Assembly: GCF_900110275.1 (NCBI RefSeq)
Contig: NZ_FODC01000003.1
Span: 310,001-374,000, forward strand
Source: Duganella sp. CF517
GTDB lineage: Bacteria; Pseudomonadota; Gammaproteobacteria; Burkholderiales; Burkholderiaceae_D
DNA length: 64,000 nucleotides
Direction of reading: 5' to 3'
A program made the translations under genes and the position numbers. Shown here piece after piece: positions 10,288 through 20,259 of this stretch (within the stretch, counting starts at the first letter, position 1; each line of letters starts with the position of its first letter). The notes under the pieces are model-generated. The model was not told the DNA's origin. It did no database searches and was given only the letters and a program-made list of their open reading frames with translations.

Positions 10288-13029
10288 TCAGTCGAGGCGC
10301 TGCGCCAGCCGCCGGCGTAGCGCTTTTTCGGCCTCGACGATGGCCAGCAAGACCAGGCCGGCGCCGACAATGGCCAAACCATCGCGCCATGCCACCGGGC
10401 GCGTCCCGAAGATGGCTTGCATGAACGGCGCGTAGGTGAACAGCGCCTGCGCGGCGATGGTGAGCGCGACGCCGCCGAGCACCGCCGGTGTGCCGAGCGC
10501 GCCTTGCCAGGTCAGCGACGACCCGTGCACATAGCGCACGCTGAACAGATAAAAAATCTCCAGCACCACCAGCGTGTTGACCACCATGGTGCGCGCCAGC
10601 TCCGTGCCGAGTCCGCGATCTTCCACCCAGAAGTACATGCCGAAGGCCGCCGCGACGAACAGCGCCGACACGAACAGGATGCGCCACAGCAGGTCCAGCG
10701 TGACGATCGGTCGCCGCGCCGCGCGTGGCGGTCGCAGCATCGTACCCGCTTCGCTCGGCTCGAAGGCCAAGGTCAGGCCGAGGGCGACCGCCGTCACCAT
10801 GTTAATCCATAGGATCTGTATCGGTGTGATGGGCAACGCCAGGCCCAGCACGATGGCGGCGACGATGGTGAGCGCCTGGCCGGTGTTGGTCGGCAGCGTC
10901 CAGGCGATCACCTTCATCAGGTTGTCGTAGACTGTGCGGCCTTCGCGCACGGCGGCGACGATGGAGGCGAAGTTGTCGTCGAGCAGCACCATCTCGGCCG
11001 CCTGCTTGGCCGCCTCGGTGCCGTTGTCGCCCATGGCCACGCCGATGTCGGCGCGCTTGAGCGCGGGGGCGTCGTTGACGCCGTCGCCCGTCATCGCCAC
11101 CACCAGGCCGCGCGCCTGCAGGGCCTGGACCAGGCGCAGCTTGTGCAGCGGCGTGGTGCGAGCGAACACGTCGGTTTCAAGCGCCACGTCTTGCAGTTGC
11201 CGATCGTCGAGCGCGTCGAGCGCGGCCCCGGGCAAGGTCCTGGGCTGGTCCGCGATACCGAGCTGGCGCGCGATTTCGGTGGCGGTCACGGCATGGTCGC
11301 CGGTGATCATGACGACGCGGATGCCGGCCGCGCGGCAACTGGCCACGGCCGCTGTCGCCTCCTCCCGGGGCGGGTCGATGAAGCCGGCCAGGCCGATGAA
11401 GATGAGCCCGTCGATGTCGCCGAAGACCAGCTCGTGCTGGCCCGCACGCGCCGGCTTGACGGCCAACGCCAGCACCCGCTGGCCCCGGGACGCCAGGGCG
11501 TCGACCCGCGCCTGCCAATGCGCCGCCCGCAGCGGCCGCTCGCCCTCGGCGCAGCGTTCGCTGGCGCACAGGGCCAGGATGTGCTCCGGCGCGCCCTTGA
11601 CCAGGATCGTGCCGCCATCCTCGTGGCTGTGATGCAGGCTGGCCATGAAGCGGTGCCTGGCGTCGAACGGGATCTCGTCGGCGCGGGGGAATTGCTTGCG
11701 CAGCAGCGCCGGGTCGAGACCGGCCTTCATCGCCAGCGTCGCCAGCGCGCCCTCCATCGGGTCGCCGTCGACCCGCCAGCCATGTTCCCCCGGCTGGACG
11801 GACGCGTCATTGCAGAGCAGGGCGGCGCGCGCCAGCTCGGCCACGTCGGCGCGCGCGGCCGGATCGATCTCGACGCCGCCGGCGCAGATGGCGCCGGCCG
11901 GATCATAGCCGGCCCCGGTCGCCTCATAGGTATCGACGCCGGTGACGAAGGTGCGCACGGTCATCGCGTTGCAGGTCAGCGTGCCGGTCTTGTCGGTGCA
12001 GATGACCGACACGGCGCCCAACGTTTCGACGGCCGGCAGCCGCCGCACGATGGCGTTGCGCGCAGCCATGCGGCGCACGCCGATCGCCAGCGCGATGCTC
12101 ATGATGGCGGGCAAGCCTTCGGGAATGGCCGCCACCGCCACGCCGACCACGGCCATCAGCGCGTCGGCGAGCGGATAGGCGCGCACGTAGCGCGCGAACA
12201 GCAGCGTCAGCACGGACACCGCCAGGATGACCAGCGTCAGCTGCCGGGCGAAGCCGGCCATCTGGCGGATCAGCGGCGTTTCCAGCGATTCGACCTGGCC
12301 GACCAGGACGCCGATGCCGCCCAGGGCCGTGTTGGCGCCGGTGGCGGTCGCCACGCCAACGCCCTGGCCCGACGTCACATAAGTGCCGGACAACGCCATC
12401 GAGGCGCGCTCGGCGAGCGTGCTGTCGGCCGCCACCGGCTGCCCGCTTTTTTCGACCGGCGCCGATTCGCCGGTGAGCACCGCTTCGTCGATGTTGAGGT
12501 TGCTGGCTCTGAGCAAACGCAGGTCGGCGGGGACGCGGTCGCCCGCCTCCAGCAGCACGACGTCGCCGGGGACGATGTGCGCGGCGTCGATGGTGGTCCG
12601 ACGGCCGTCGCGCCGTACCGACGCGCGCTGCGCCGCCATGCCGCGGATGGCGTCGAGCGCGGCGGCCGCCCGGCCCTCCTGGAAAAAGCCGATCGCCGCG
12701 TTCAGCGCCACCACCGCCAATATCACCGACGCGTCGGCCAGGTGGCCGAGCGACACCGATAGCAGCGCCGACGCCAGCAGTACGTAGATGAGAAGATTGT
12801 GAAATTGCAGCAGCAGGCGCTTGAGGGGCCTCTGCGCCGGCGCCGCCGGCAAGGTATTGGCGCCGGAAGCGGCGAGACGACGTTCGGCCTCATGCGCCTC
12901 CAGGCCGTCGGGACTGGTCCCCAGCCGCGCCATCGCTTGCTCCGGCGACAGCGCGTGCCAGCCGGTGCCGGCGGACCGCGACCCGCGATCGGGAGCGCCT
13001 TGACCGGGCGCGTGTGTGGAGCAGGTCAT
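10288..13029 (-). CDS. P-type (type II) cation-transporting ATPase
   Basis: A 913-residue P-type ATPase. It has an N-terminal cation-ATPase domain, actuator loop with LTGESAPVEK, ion-binding helix motif PEGLPAIMS, phosphorylation motif CTDKTGTLT (aspartate 346), nucleotide domain (KGAPEHIL) and hinge MTGDGVNDAPALK. Ten membrane segments fit type IIA/IIB Ca2+- or Mn2+/H+-type pumps rather than heavy-metal pumps, since no CPC motif or N-terminal metal domain is present. The exact ion is unknown. It ends 87 bases before the beta-galactosidase start on the same strand, with no functional link visible. The ATG at 13029 has no clear ribosome site. Confidence 0.9.
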   Translation of the reverse strand: MTCSTHAPGQGAPDRGSRSAGTGWHALSPEQAMARLGTSPDGLEAHEAERRLAASGANTLPAAPAQRPLKRLLLQFHNLLIYVLLASALLSVSLGHLADASVILAVVALNAAIGFFQEGRAAAALDAIRGMAAQRASVRRDGRRTTIDAAHIVPGDVVLLEAGDRVPADLRLLRASNLNIDEAVLTGESAPVEKSGQPVAADSTLAERASMALSGTYVTSGQGVGVATATGANTALGGIGVLVGQVESLETPLIRQMAGFARQLTLVILAVSVLTLLFARYVRAYPLADALMAVVGVAVAAIPEGLPAIMSIALAIGVRRMAARNAIVRRLPAVETLGAVSVICTDKTGTLTCNAMTVRTFVTGVDTYEATGAGYDPAGAICAGGVEIDPAARADVAELARAALLCNDASVQPGEHGWRVDGDPMEGALATLAMKAGLDPALLRKQFPRADEIPFDARHRFMASLHHSHEDGGTILVKGAPEHILALCASERCAEGERPLRAAHWQARVDALASRGQRVLALAVKPARAGQHELVFGDIDGLIFIGLAGFIDPPREEATAAVASCRAAGIRVVMITGDHAVTATEIARQLGIADQPRTLPGAALDALDDRQLQDVALETDVFARTTPLHKLRLVQALQARGLVVAMTGDGVNDAPALKRADIGVAMGDNGTEAAKQAAEMVLLDDNFASIVAAVREGRTVYDNLMKVIAWTLPTNTGQALTIVAAIVLGLALPITPIQILWINMVTAVALGLTLAFEPSEAGTMLRPPRAARRPIVTLDLLWRILFVSALFVAAAFGMYFWVEDRGLGTELARTMVVNTLVVLEIFYLFSVRYVHGSSLTWQGALGTPAVLGGVALTIAAQALFTYAPFMQAIFGTRPVAWRDGLAIVGAGLVLLAIVEAEKALRRRLAQRLD

Positions 13030-13138
13030 TGTGGGCCATCGGTGATGGTTCAGGAAACGCTATCCTATGCTGCCGGCCCGCGCACGAACTTTGACCTATA
13101 TCAATTTATTCGGCATCAGGCTCGTGCGCGCGGGTGTG

Positions 13139-16100
13139 TCACAGCGACTTCAGGAACGCCAGCACGGCGTCGCGGTCCGCCTTCGACAGCGCCTCGAAGC
13201 GCTGGCGCGAGCGGTCGGCTTCGCCGCCGTGCCACAGGACGGCCTCGGTCAGCGTGCGGGCGCGGCCGTCGTGCAGGTAGCCGGCCTTGCCGGCGCCGCC
13301 CATCACCTTGTCCGTGTAGCCGATGCCCCACAGCGGCGCCGTGCGCCACATCGCGCCCTTGGCCTGGCCTTCGACGAACTTGTCGGCCAACCCCGCGCCC
13401 ATGTCGTGCAGCAGCAAGTCGGTGTAGGGGCGGATGGTCTGGTTGCGCAGTTCGGCGAACAGGTGGCCTGAGCCGGTCTTGATCTCGGCCGTGTGGCAGG
13501 CCACGCAGCGCATGCCCTGGAACAGCCTGGCGCCGGCGGCGACCTGCTGCGAGTCGACCCGGTGCTCGTCGAGCGGCGCCACGCCTTTCGGGAAGCCGCT
13601 GGCCACGCTGCGCTGGGCCGGTACCGCCACCAGCGACAGGTAGTTGGAGATCGATTGCAGGTCGGCCTCGGAAATGCCGGCCTGGGCCGCGCCGGCGCGG
13701 CAGGCGACCGGCCCGTTGACGCAGTCGCGGCTGCGGTAGACCGGCGAGGTCACCGCCATGTCGAGCAGCAGCGCTTCGGCCGACTGCTGGCGCAAGGTCG
13801 CCTTGGCCGCCTTCCAGCCGAAGCGTCCCACCCGCACCGCGCCACTTTCCGGATCGTAGACGTAGTTGGCCACGCCCTTGACGCCGTCCGCGTCCGGCGC
13901 CGAACGGGCCAGCGCCAGGATGCTCGCCTCCGGTATCGCCTCCAGCAAGCCGGCGCCGATCATCGGCTGCGCCGCGCGCAGCGAGAAGATGTCCGGCGTC
14001 GCGCCCTCGAACGCCAGCGTCGGCTTGCGCAATTCGACCGTCGTGCCGTCGGCCAGCTTGACCGAGCGCGTTTCGAAGCCGGCCACGCGCACGCCGTTGC
14101 CCCAGTTCTGCGGCTTGCCGGTGGATGACACCGCGTTCATCTGCACCGCCGTGCCGTATTGCGGATGCGGCAGCTGCTGGCCGCTGGCGTTGACGGTGGC
14201 GACGCGGATCGACATGCTGTCGAGCCGCTGGTTGATCGCCGCCGGCGCCGGGCTGCGGCCGTTGTTGACGTGGCAGGCGATACAGGCGGACTGGTTGAAC
14301 CGCGCTCCCTGCAGTCCCACCGCCTGCGCGTAGCGGTCATTGCCCGGTTCGTTGTGGTCGCCGGTGGTGAAATTGGTGTGCACCAGGCGCCGGCCCTCGA
14401 CGAAGCGCTGCATGTTCTGCATGCCGACGTTGTTGTGCGGCTGCTGGAACATGAACTGGCCGTTGTCCGAGTAGTTGTAGGACACCGATCCGGCGCCGCC
14501 CGACAGCGTCTCCTCGGGCAACGGTATCGTGTTCAGGCGCGGCTGCACGCCGTACCATGGCTTGAGCCCGGCGCCGACGACATACGCCCATTCGTACGAG
14601 TAATAGCGCACGCCGCCGGTGTCGCCCTTGGCGGCCAGCGCATCGACGGTGGTGAACATCGAGGGCGACACTTCGATGACATCGCCGACCGCCAGCGAGC
14701 GGCTCTTGACGGTGGTGCCGTTGGGCAGGCCGTCGGCGCCGAGTCCGGCGTGTCCCGGGTAGTTGTCGACCCGGATCGTGCAGCCGTTGTTGATGCCGTT
14801 GGCGTTGGTCAGCTTGCCGTTGAGCGGATAGGCCACCGGCTTGCAGATGGCGACGTTGTCATCGACCAGTTGGCCCGGCGCCATCCAGCCGTAGCCGGTC
14901 ACGCCGGGACGGTCGAAGCCGCGGAAGAAGGCCACGCCGCCTTTGAGGAAGTCAACCGTGGTGTACTGGTTGACGGTCAGGGTCGGCTTGGTGACCCCGG
15001 CCACGCGGCTGTTGTCGATGATCTCCACGCCCCACGTGCGGTTCTTGAAGTATTGCGGCACGAAGGTCAGGTAGTTGCCCGGCCCCTTGTCGCGCGGCAG
15101 GCCGGTGACGGCGTCGACCGTCTCATTGGGACCGTAGCCGATCTCGTTCCAGTCCTCGCCGCGCTCGCGGCCGTGGCGGGCCAGGCCGCGCGCGCCGAAG
15201 CGGGTCACCAGGGTGCCGTCGGCCAGGGTGAATTGCAGCGTCTCGAGCGGCTGGTCGGCCGAGGGCAGGGGAGTCCAGCCGGCGCCGCTGGCGGGGAAGT
15301 TCAGCGGCGACGTCGCCACGCCGCCGAGCGTGTTGTCGCTGCCCGGCGTCTTGAATTCCACCTCGTACAGCGAATAGCCGTACTGGCTGGCGCGCGCCAC
15401 GCCCTGCAGGCGGACGTAGCGGGCGTCGATGCCGAGATTGAAGAATTCCTCGGTGCCGCCCTGGCCGTTGGTGACGGCGCGCCGCAAGGTCCAGTTCTGG
15501 CCATCGTCGGACACCAGCACGTTGTACTGCTTGCCGTAGGAGTTCTCCCAAAGCAGCTTCATGTAGCCGATCGGCGTCCTGGCGCCGAAGTCGAACTGCA
15601 GCCAGGCGCCATCTTCGAACGCGCTGGCCCAGCGTGTGTTGAGCTTGCCGTCGATCGCCATCGCGCCCGACAGGCCAGGATTCTCCAACCTGGAAGAGGT
15701 AGCCGCGAGCGGCTTGATCGCGATGCCGGGCTTGCTCGGATCGGCCACCGGCGGGGACGGCGCGGGATCGGCCGGCGCCGCGACCGGCGTGCCCGAGAAC
15801 GCCTGCACCTCGATGATCGAGTAACCGTATTGGGTCGAGCGTTTGACGCCCTTGATGCGCAGATAGCGTCCCTGGCCGTTGAGCCCCGTCAGATCCTCGG
15901 TGCCGCCCTCGCTGTTGTCGACGCTCTTGATGGTGGTCCAGCTGGCGTTGTCGTCGGACACTTGCAGCAAGTACTGCGTGGCGTGGGCGTTTTCCCAATC
16001 GATGCGAACGCGGGTGATGAGCTCGCTCTTGCCGAAGTCCAGGGTCAGGTGCTGGTCGTCGGCGAAGCCGCTGCCCCAGCGGGTGCCGCCGTTGTGGTCG

Positions 16101-16360
16101 ACGGCGGCAGCGGCGGACAGGTCGCCGCGCTCCACGGAGCTGGCGCTGACGTTGGCCGGCGTCAGCGCCACCTCCGCCGGCACTGCGGCGCCCTGTATGC
16201 GCATGGCGCTGGCGGTGCGCGGAGCGGATTGGGCGGTTTCCTCGCCGCCGCCCCCGCCGCAGGCCGTCAGCAAGGCGATCAAGGCCAGGGGCAAACCCTG
16301 GATGGGGAGCCTGCGCAGACGTCGCAGGTTGAGTTGGTGGCGACGCGGCGAGCGATTCAT
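13139..16360 (-). CDS. Di-heme DUF1111 lipoprotein with two discoidin domains
   Basis: A 1073-residue envelope protein. The start at 16360 is chosen because AAAGGGA lies just upstream. The signal peptide ends in a perfect lipobox (LLTACGGGGG). Residues about 50-185 and 205-345 are two F5/8-type C (discoidin/CBM32-like) domains; both contain QYGYSIIEVQ-type strands. The rest is a DUF1111 di-heme oxidoreductase with CIACH at C693 and CVACH at C952, plus the family C-terminal motif GYLHDGRARTLTEAVLWHGGEA. DUF1111 proteins are periplasmic c-type cytochromes, often called thiol oxidoreductases without proof. The discoidin domains suggest docking to a glycan. A perfect palindrome lies 44-59 bases upstream of the start. 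Confidence 0.88.
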   Translation of the reverse strand: MNRSPRRHQLNLRRLRRLPIQGLPLALIALLTACGGGGGEETAQSAPRTASAMRIQGAAVPAEVALTPANVSASSVERGDLSAAAAVDHNGGTRWGSGFADDQHLTLDFGKSELITRVRIDWENAHATQYLLQVSDDNASWTTIKSVDNSEGGTEDLTGLNGQGRYLRIKGVKRSTQYGYSIIEVQAFSGTPVAAPADPAPSPPVADPSKPGIAIKPLAATSSRLENPGLSGAMAIDGKLNTRWASAFEDGAWLQFDFGARTPIGYMKLLWENSYGKQYNVLVSDDGQNWTLRRAVTNGQGGTEEFFNLGIDARYVRLQGVARASQYGYSLYEVEFKTPGSDNTLGGVATSPLNFPASGAGWTPLPSADQPLETLQFTLADGTLVTRFGARGLARHGRERGEDWNEIGYGPNETVDAVTGLPRDKGPGNYLTFVPQYFKNRTWGVEIIDNSRVAGVTKPTLTVNQYTTVDFLKGGVAFFRGFDRPGVTGYGWMAPGQLVDDNVAICKPVAYPLNGKLTNANGINNGCTIRVDNYPGHAGLGADGLPNGTTVKSRSLAVGDVIEVSPSMFTTVDALAAKGDTGGVRYYSYEWAYVVGAGLKPWYGVQPRLNTIPLPEETLSGGAGSVSYNYSDNGQFMFQQPHNNVGMQNMQRFVEGRRLVHTNFTTGDHNEPGNDRYAQAVGLQGARFNQSACIACHVNNGRSPAPAAINQRLDSMSIRVATVNASGQQLPHPQYGTAVQMNAVSSTGKPQNWGNGVRVAGFETRSVKLADGTTVELRKPTLAFEGATPDIFSLRAAQPMIGAGLLEAIPEASILALARSAPDADGVKGVANYVYDPESGAVRVGRFGWKAAKATLRQQSAEALLLDMAVTSPVYRSRDCVNGPVACRAGAAQAGISEADLQSISNYLSLVAVPAQRSVASGFPKGVAPLDEHRVDSQQVAAGARLFQGMRCVACHTAEIKTGSGHLFAELRNQTIRPYTDLLLHDMGAGLADKFVEGQAKGAMWRTAPLWGIGYTDKVMGGAGKAGYLHDGRARTLTEAVLWHGGEADRSRQRFEALSKADRDAVLAFLKSL

Positions 16361-16403
16361 TCCATTCCCTTTTTGTATGGTTGGCCATGGCGACGGTCCC
16401 GAC

Positions 16404-16419
16404 ATGGAAACGTTTCCAT
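16404..16419. promoter_or_regulatory. Perfect 16-bp palindrome, LacI/GalR-type operator
   Basis: ATGGAAACGTTTCCAT is a perfect palindrome with the central CG and the AAACGTTT core typical of LacI/GalR-family operators. It sits 44 bases upstream of the di-heme lipoprotein start, where an operator overlapping the promoter would lie. No LacI-family gene is in the window, so the regulator must be encoded elsewhere. The link to carbohydrate control is inferred. Confidence 0.6.
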
Positions 16420-16630
16420 TTGCTATGGCTGAAGATCCATCCAGGCGCCCCGGATAAGGACGCGAATGAACTTTTCAGTTACAAAAACTTTCGATTGAGC
16501 AACGTTGCCGAAGATATCTTGTGTTGACCCGCGTGTCAAGGCAGGTCACAAAAATGTCATCGAAGCGGTTGGGGAAGATCGGGTGCCTGCGCCGGCCGCG
16601 CGGCCTGGCGCCGCGATTCGCGTTCTTGAC

Positions 16631-16966
16631 TTATTTCTTGACCAAAGCGTCCAACGTCATGCGCGAGCGCGCCAGTTCCCATTCCAAGCTGCTGAACTTC
16701 TGCTTGGCGGAGGCCGCGGTGACTTCCGGTTGCGCCAGCGTCAACGTAGGCTCATAAATCTGGCCGGGATTGGCTTCGGCGCGCAGAGCGAACTCTTCAG
16801 GATACTCCCGCTTCAACACCGCCTGTATCTCCGCCATGCGATCCTTGAAGGGCGCGACCCTCGGATCGTCGGCGGCGACAATCAGGGCAGGCTTGGTCTT
16901 GGCGAGCTCGGCGATGGAAATAACCTCGCCTTGAACTCGAAACGGATTGGAATCGATGCGGGACAT
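16631..16966 (-). CDS. Small hypothetical protein, 111 aa
   Basis: The ATG at 16966 is chosen over one 30 bases upstream because a GGAGG ribosome site precedes it at good spacing. The product is soluble and charged, with no signal peptide. Its C-terminal half looks helical (LEWELARSRMTLDALVKK). No family is recognised. It is monocistronic, between the cytochrome lipoprotein and the SDR gene, with G/C-rich third positions like a native gene. Confidence 0.65.
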   Translation of the reverse strand: MSRIDSNPFRVQGEVISIAELAKTKPALIVAADDPRVAPFKDRMAEIQAVLKREYPEEFALRAEANPGQIYEPTLTLAQPEVTAASAKQKFSSLEWELARSRMTLDALVKK

Positions 16967-17052
16967 ATTGGCGCCTCCGTGGATTGATACCGGCAATTGT
17001 TAAATAACCTTAACCATATTGCCACATGGAATCAAAACCAGTCAATCCTATT

Positions 17053-17811
17053 TTATTCGTGATAGCGACCCTGGCCGCCGGCCATCTGCAGCGCATCGGC
17101 GCCCGCGTATACGCGGCCAGGCGATGACGGATCGGTCGCGGCCCGCCATATCGCTTCCGCCACATCCGCCGCCAGGGTCACCGCCGTTTGCTCCGCCCAT
17201 GCCGCGAACACTTGCTGCGCCATGCCGGCGTAGGCCTCGGGGATGGCGTTTTGCATGTGCGGCCGGGCGTTTTCGCCGAAACGGGTCTGCGGGGCGCGCC
17301 CTGGCAGCACCAGTTTAGCCCGCACGCCGAATTGCTCAAGCTCCAGCGCCAACGATTCCGTGAAGGCGTTGACGGCCGCCTTGCTTGCCGTGTAGACCGA
17401 CAGCAGCGGCAGCGGCACCAGCGTGACGCTGGACGTGACATTGATGACCACGCCAGCCTTGCGCTGCCTGAACTGCGGCAGCACCGCCTGCGTCATCGCG
17501 ATGGTACCGAGCGTATTGGTGTCGAAGATGAGGTGGGCGCTGGCCATCGATGTACCCTCGAGCGCGCCCAGCAATCCGACGCCGGCATTGTTGACCAGCA
17601 CGTCGATCGGTCCGGCCGCCTCGACCGCCCGGCGCACGCTGTCGGGGTCGGTCACATCGAGTGCGATCACGCGCAGCCGTTCGGAGCGCGGCAGGATGTC
17701 CTCTGCCAGCGTGCGCATCGTGGCGACCACGTTCCAGTCGCGGTCGAGGAAATAGCGGGCGGTTTCCAGGCCGAAGCCGGACGAGCAACCGGTGATCAAA
17801 ATGGTTTTCAT
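17053..17811 (-). CDS. Short-chain dehydrogenase/reductase (SDR)
   Basis: A 252-residue classical SDR. The NAD(P)-binding motif TGCSSGFG is at residues 7-14, NNAG at 74-77, catalytic Ser at about 127, and YTASK with Tyr140/Lys144. Basic residues after the second strand are few, so cofactor preference is uncertain. The substrate is unknown. It diverges from an AraC-type regulator gene with only 97 bases between starts, so that regulator probably controls it. Confidence 0.9.
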   Translation of the reverse strand: MKTILITGCSSGFGLETARYFLDRDWNVVATMRTLAEDILPRSERLRVIALDVTDPDSVRRAVEAAGPIDVLVNNAGVGLLGALEGTSMASAHLIFDTNTLGTIAMTQAVLPQFRQRKAGVVINVTSSVTLVPLPLLSVYTASKAAVNAFTESLALELEQFGVRAKLVLPGRAPQTRFGENARPHMQNAIPEAYAGMAQQVFAAWAEQTAVTLAADVAEAIWRAATDPSSPGRVYAGADALQMAGGQGRYHE

Positions 17812-17908
17812 GAAGCACTCCTGTGGTTGGTAAGCAGAGCTGAACTATATGGCGCGCCGGCCGGACTTGCTATAATCAAACGTCCATTCTTCATTCGCGA
17901 GAGTCCAC

Positions 17909-18811
17909 ATGATCGATCCCCTGGCGGAAGTCGTTTCGCTGCTCCAGCCGCAGGCGCGTTTTTCGAAGGTGGTGGTCGGTGCGGGCGCCTGGCGCGTGCG
18001 CCGCGCCGAATCCGGCCAGCCTTTCTATTGCGCGGTGATCGACGGCGCATGCGAACTCGGCGTCGAAGCTCAGCCACCGGTCCATTTGCGGCAGGGCGAC
18101 TTTGTGCTGATTCCGTCGGCCCACCGCTTCACGATGTCCGGCAACGAGCCGATGACTCCGGCGGACGCCGAAACCGAGCCGGTGGCGCTGCCCGATGGCG
18201 AGTTCCGGCTGGGACGGCAAGACGGCCCCGCCGACGTGCGCTTGTTGATCGGCCACTGCGCCTTCGATTCGCCCGACGCGGCGCTGCTGGTCTCGCTGTT
18301 GCCGCGACTGGTGCATGTGCGCGGCGAGCGCCGGCTGGCCACCATCGTCGAGCTGGTTGGCGACGAATCGCGGGCGCGGCGGCCCGCGCGCGATGTCATC
18401 CTGGCCCGGCTGCTGGAGGTGCTGATGATCGAAGCGCTGCGCTCGGCGGCGCACACGGCCGCCTCTCCGGGGCTGCTGCGCGGACTGGCCGACGAACGCC
18501 TGGCCGTCGCCATCCGGCATATGCATGAAAGCATGACGCGGCCGTGGACGGTGGCGCAGCTGGCGAAGGAATCGGCGATGTCGCGTTCCGCGTTTTTCGA
18601 GCGTTTCAGCCGCGCGGTGGGCGTCGCGCCGATGGAATATTTGCTGGCCTGGCGCATGGCCTGCGCCAAGCACTTGCTGAGGACCGAGGAGGGCGGCGTC
18701 GCCGACGTGGCGCGGCGGGTCGGCTACGGTTCGGCCAGCGCGTTCAGCGTCGCCTTCGCCCGCCACGTCGGCTCGCCGCCGGCCCGCTACGCGCGCGCGC
18801 CGACCGACTAA
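17909..18811 (+). CDS. AraC-family transcriptional regulator
   Basis: A 300-residue protein with an N-terminal cupin-like ligand domain (AraC-type Cupin_6, residues about 1-190) and two helix-turn-helix motifs at about 205-298. The second contains VADVARRVGYGSASAFSVAFARHVG, split here only to name the family signature. This layout is common in regulators of adjacent SDR or oxidoreductase genes. The divergent SDR gene (17053-17811) is the likely target. The inducer cannot be inferred. Confidence 0.9.
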   Translation: MIDPLAEVVSLLQPQARFSKVVVGAGAWRVRRAESGQPFYCAVIDGACELGVEAQPPVHLRQGDFVLIPSAHRFTMSGNEPMTPADAETEPVALPDGEFRLGRQDGPADVRLLIGHCAFDSPDAALLVSLLPRLVHVRGERRLATIVELVGDESRARRPARDVILARLLEVLMIEALRSAAHTAASPGLLRGLADERLAVAIRHMHESMTRPWTVAQLAKESAMSRSAFFERFSRAVGVAPMEYLLAWRMACAKHLLRTEEGGVADVARRVGYGSASAFSVAFARHVGSPPARYARAPTD

Positions 18812-18921
18812 GCGGCGCCGCCGACGACGCCGCCGCGGCCGGGCAGAGCACGACGTGGATCAAAGCCGCAGCCGCCTTTTGCGCTAAGGTCGAGACTAGC
18901 TATCATCGATGGAGTGACATC

Positions 18922-20094
18922 ATGGACGCGCAAATCAACAGCGGTTTCCAGGCCCGGGTCAATCTGATGCGGCTGTTGGCGGCGGGAATGGCGGTCATCT
19001 ATCACGTGCGCTTCCTGCTGTTCGCCGGCTATCCGGAGGTCGCGGAAAAAAGCGTGGCGCTGACCTTGTTCTATTTCGTCACCAGCCTGGGCCACGAAGC
19101 GTTCGTCATGTACATGGTCCTCAGCGGCGTTACCTTGGGCGGACTGTCGATGCAGCGCTGGCGCCATGGCGTCGACGCCGGGGCCGATCTGCTGCGCCGC
19201 TCCACGTGGTTTTACTGCCTGCTGACCCCGGCGCTATTGCTCGGCGCCGCGTTGGACTTCCTCGGCACGCGCACGCTGGCGCATCCCGAGGTGTACGCCT
19301 ACTTCACGATGTTCTCGCCCAGCCTGGACCTGGAAGCTTTCGCCGGAAACATGTTAATGCTGCAGCGCTTCGTTGTTCCCGGACTGGGCAGCAACACGAT
19401 GCTGTACCTGCTGGCGTATGAATGCTGGGCCTATCTGGCGCTGGCCGCGCTGTTCGTGCTGGGTAAACGCAGCCGGCCCCTGGGCTGGTGCGCCGCGATC
19501 GTCATCGGCTGGGCCGGCAGCGTGCTGGCGCCGGAATTCCTCGGGTATCTGCTGCTGTGGATTATGGGGACGGGCGTCGGCTGGCTCGCTTACAACACCA
19601 GCGTGCGCTCCCAGCGCCGTTATGGCCTGCCGATTTTCGTCGTCGGCCTGCTGGTGTCGCGCTGGGGCGGCGCGCACGTCGAGCAAGTGCCGGCGTCAAT
19701 GATTCCGGCCGCCCGGATGGCGCTGGATTTGCTGTTCGGCGCCAGCTTCGCGTTGCTCACCGTATCCTGGCTGACGGCCGGCGCCAGGCGGTCGCCGGTA
19801 TTGTGGCTGCGCTGGTGCGCGTGGCGGCTCAACCGCTGGTTCAGCGGCGCCAGCTTCGTATTGTTCACCACGCATTTTCCTTTCATGATGTTCGTCGTCG
19901 CGCTCGCCTCGGCGGAGTTCCACGTGCCGATCGGCGGGCAGCCGGGCGCGGTCGCGTTCGCGATGTTCGGCGGGACGGTGGCGGCGATCTATTTGTACGC
20001 GTTGGCGTTCTCGGCCGTCGCGTCGCGGCTGGCGAGGAGGGCGGGGCGCACAATGCGCCGCCGCTGGTTGGCGAAAGCCGCATCGCCGGCGTGA
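18922..20094 (+). CDS. Acyltransferase-3-like integral membrane protein
   Basis: A 390-residue protein with about ten hydrophobic segments. It opens with INSGFQARVNLMRLLAAGMA and a helix carrying YHVRF, as in acyltransferase family 3, where a histidine in the first helix is catalytic. These enzymes usually O-acylate exopolysaccharides, lipopolysaccharide or glucans. The ATG at 18922 follows GGAG at suitable spacing; the frame extends upstream but overlaps the AraC gene. It may be a monocistron. The acceptor is unknown. Confidence 0.75.
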   Translation: MDAQINSGFQARVNLMRLLAAGMAVIYHVRFLLFAGYPEVAEKSVALTLFYFVTSLGHEAFVMYMVLSGVTLGGLSMQRWRHGVDAGADLLRRSTWFYCLLTPALLLGAALDFLGTRTLAHPEVYAYFTMFSPSLDLEAFAGNMLMLQRFVVPGLGSNTMLYLLAYECWAYLALAALFVLGKRSRPLGWCAAIVIGWAGSVLAPEFLGYLLLWIMGTGVGWLAYNTSVRSQRRYGLPIFVVGLLVSRWGGAHVEQVPASMIPAARMALDLLFGASFALLTVSWLTAGARRSPVLWLRWCAWRLNRWFSGASFVLFTTHFPFMMFVVALASAEFHVPIGGQPGAVAFAMFGGTVAAIYLYALAFSAVASRLARRAGRTMRRRWLAKAASPA

Positions 20095-20259
20095 TCCCCG
20101 GGTGAGCGCGCTAACGAATGGCGCGGAATCCGGCCAAGCGACCGGTCATCGCTTGATCCAGCCGGCGCACCGGTGCGACGCAGCGGCGCGCCGGTTTCGC
20201 ATCCCGGACCTGTACAGCGCAGCGATGCCGCGTGTAAAATGCGCGCTGAACACGTGAAT

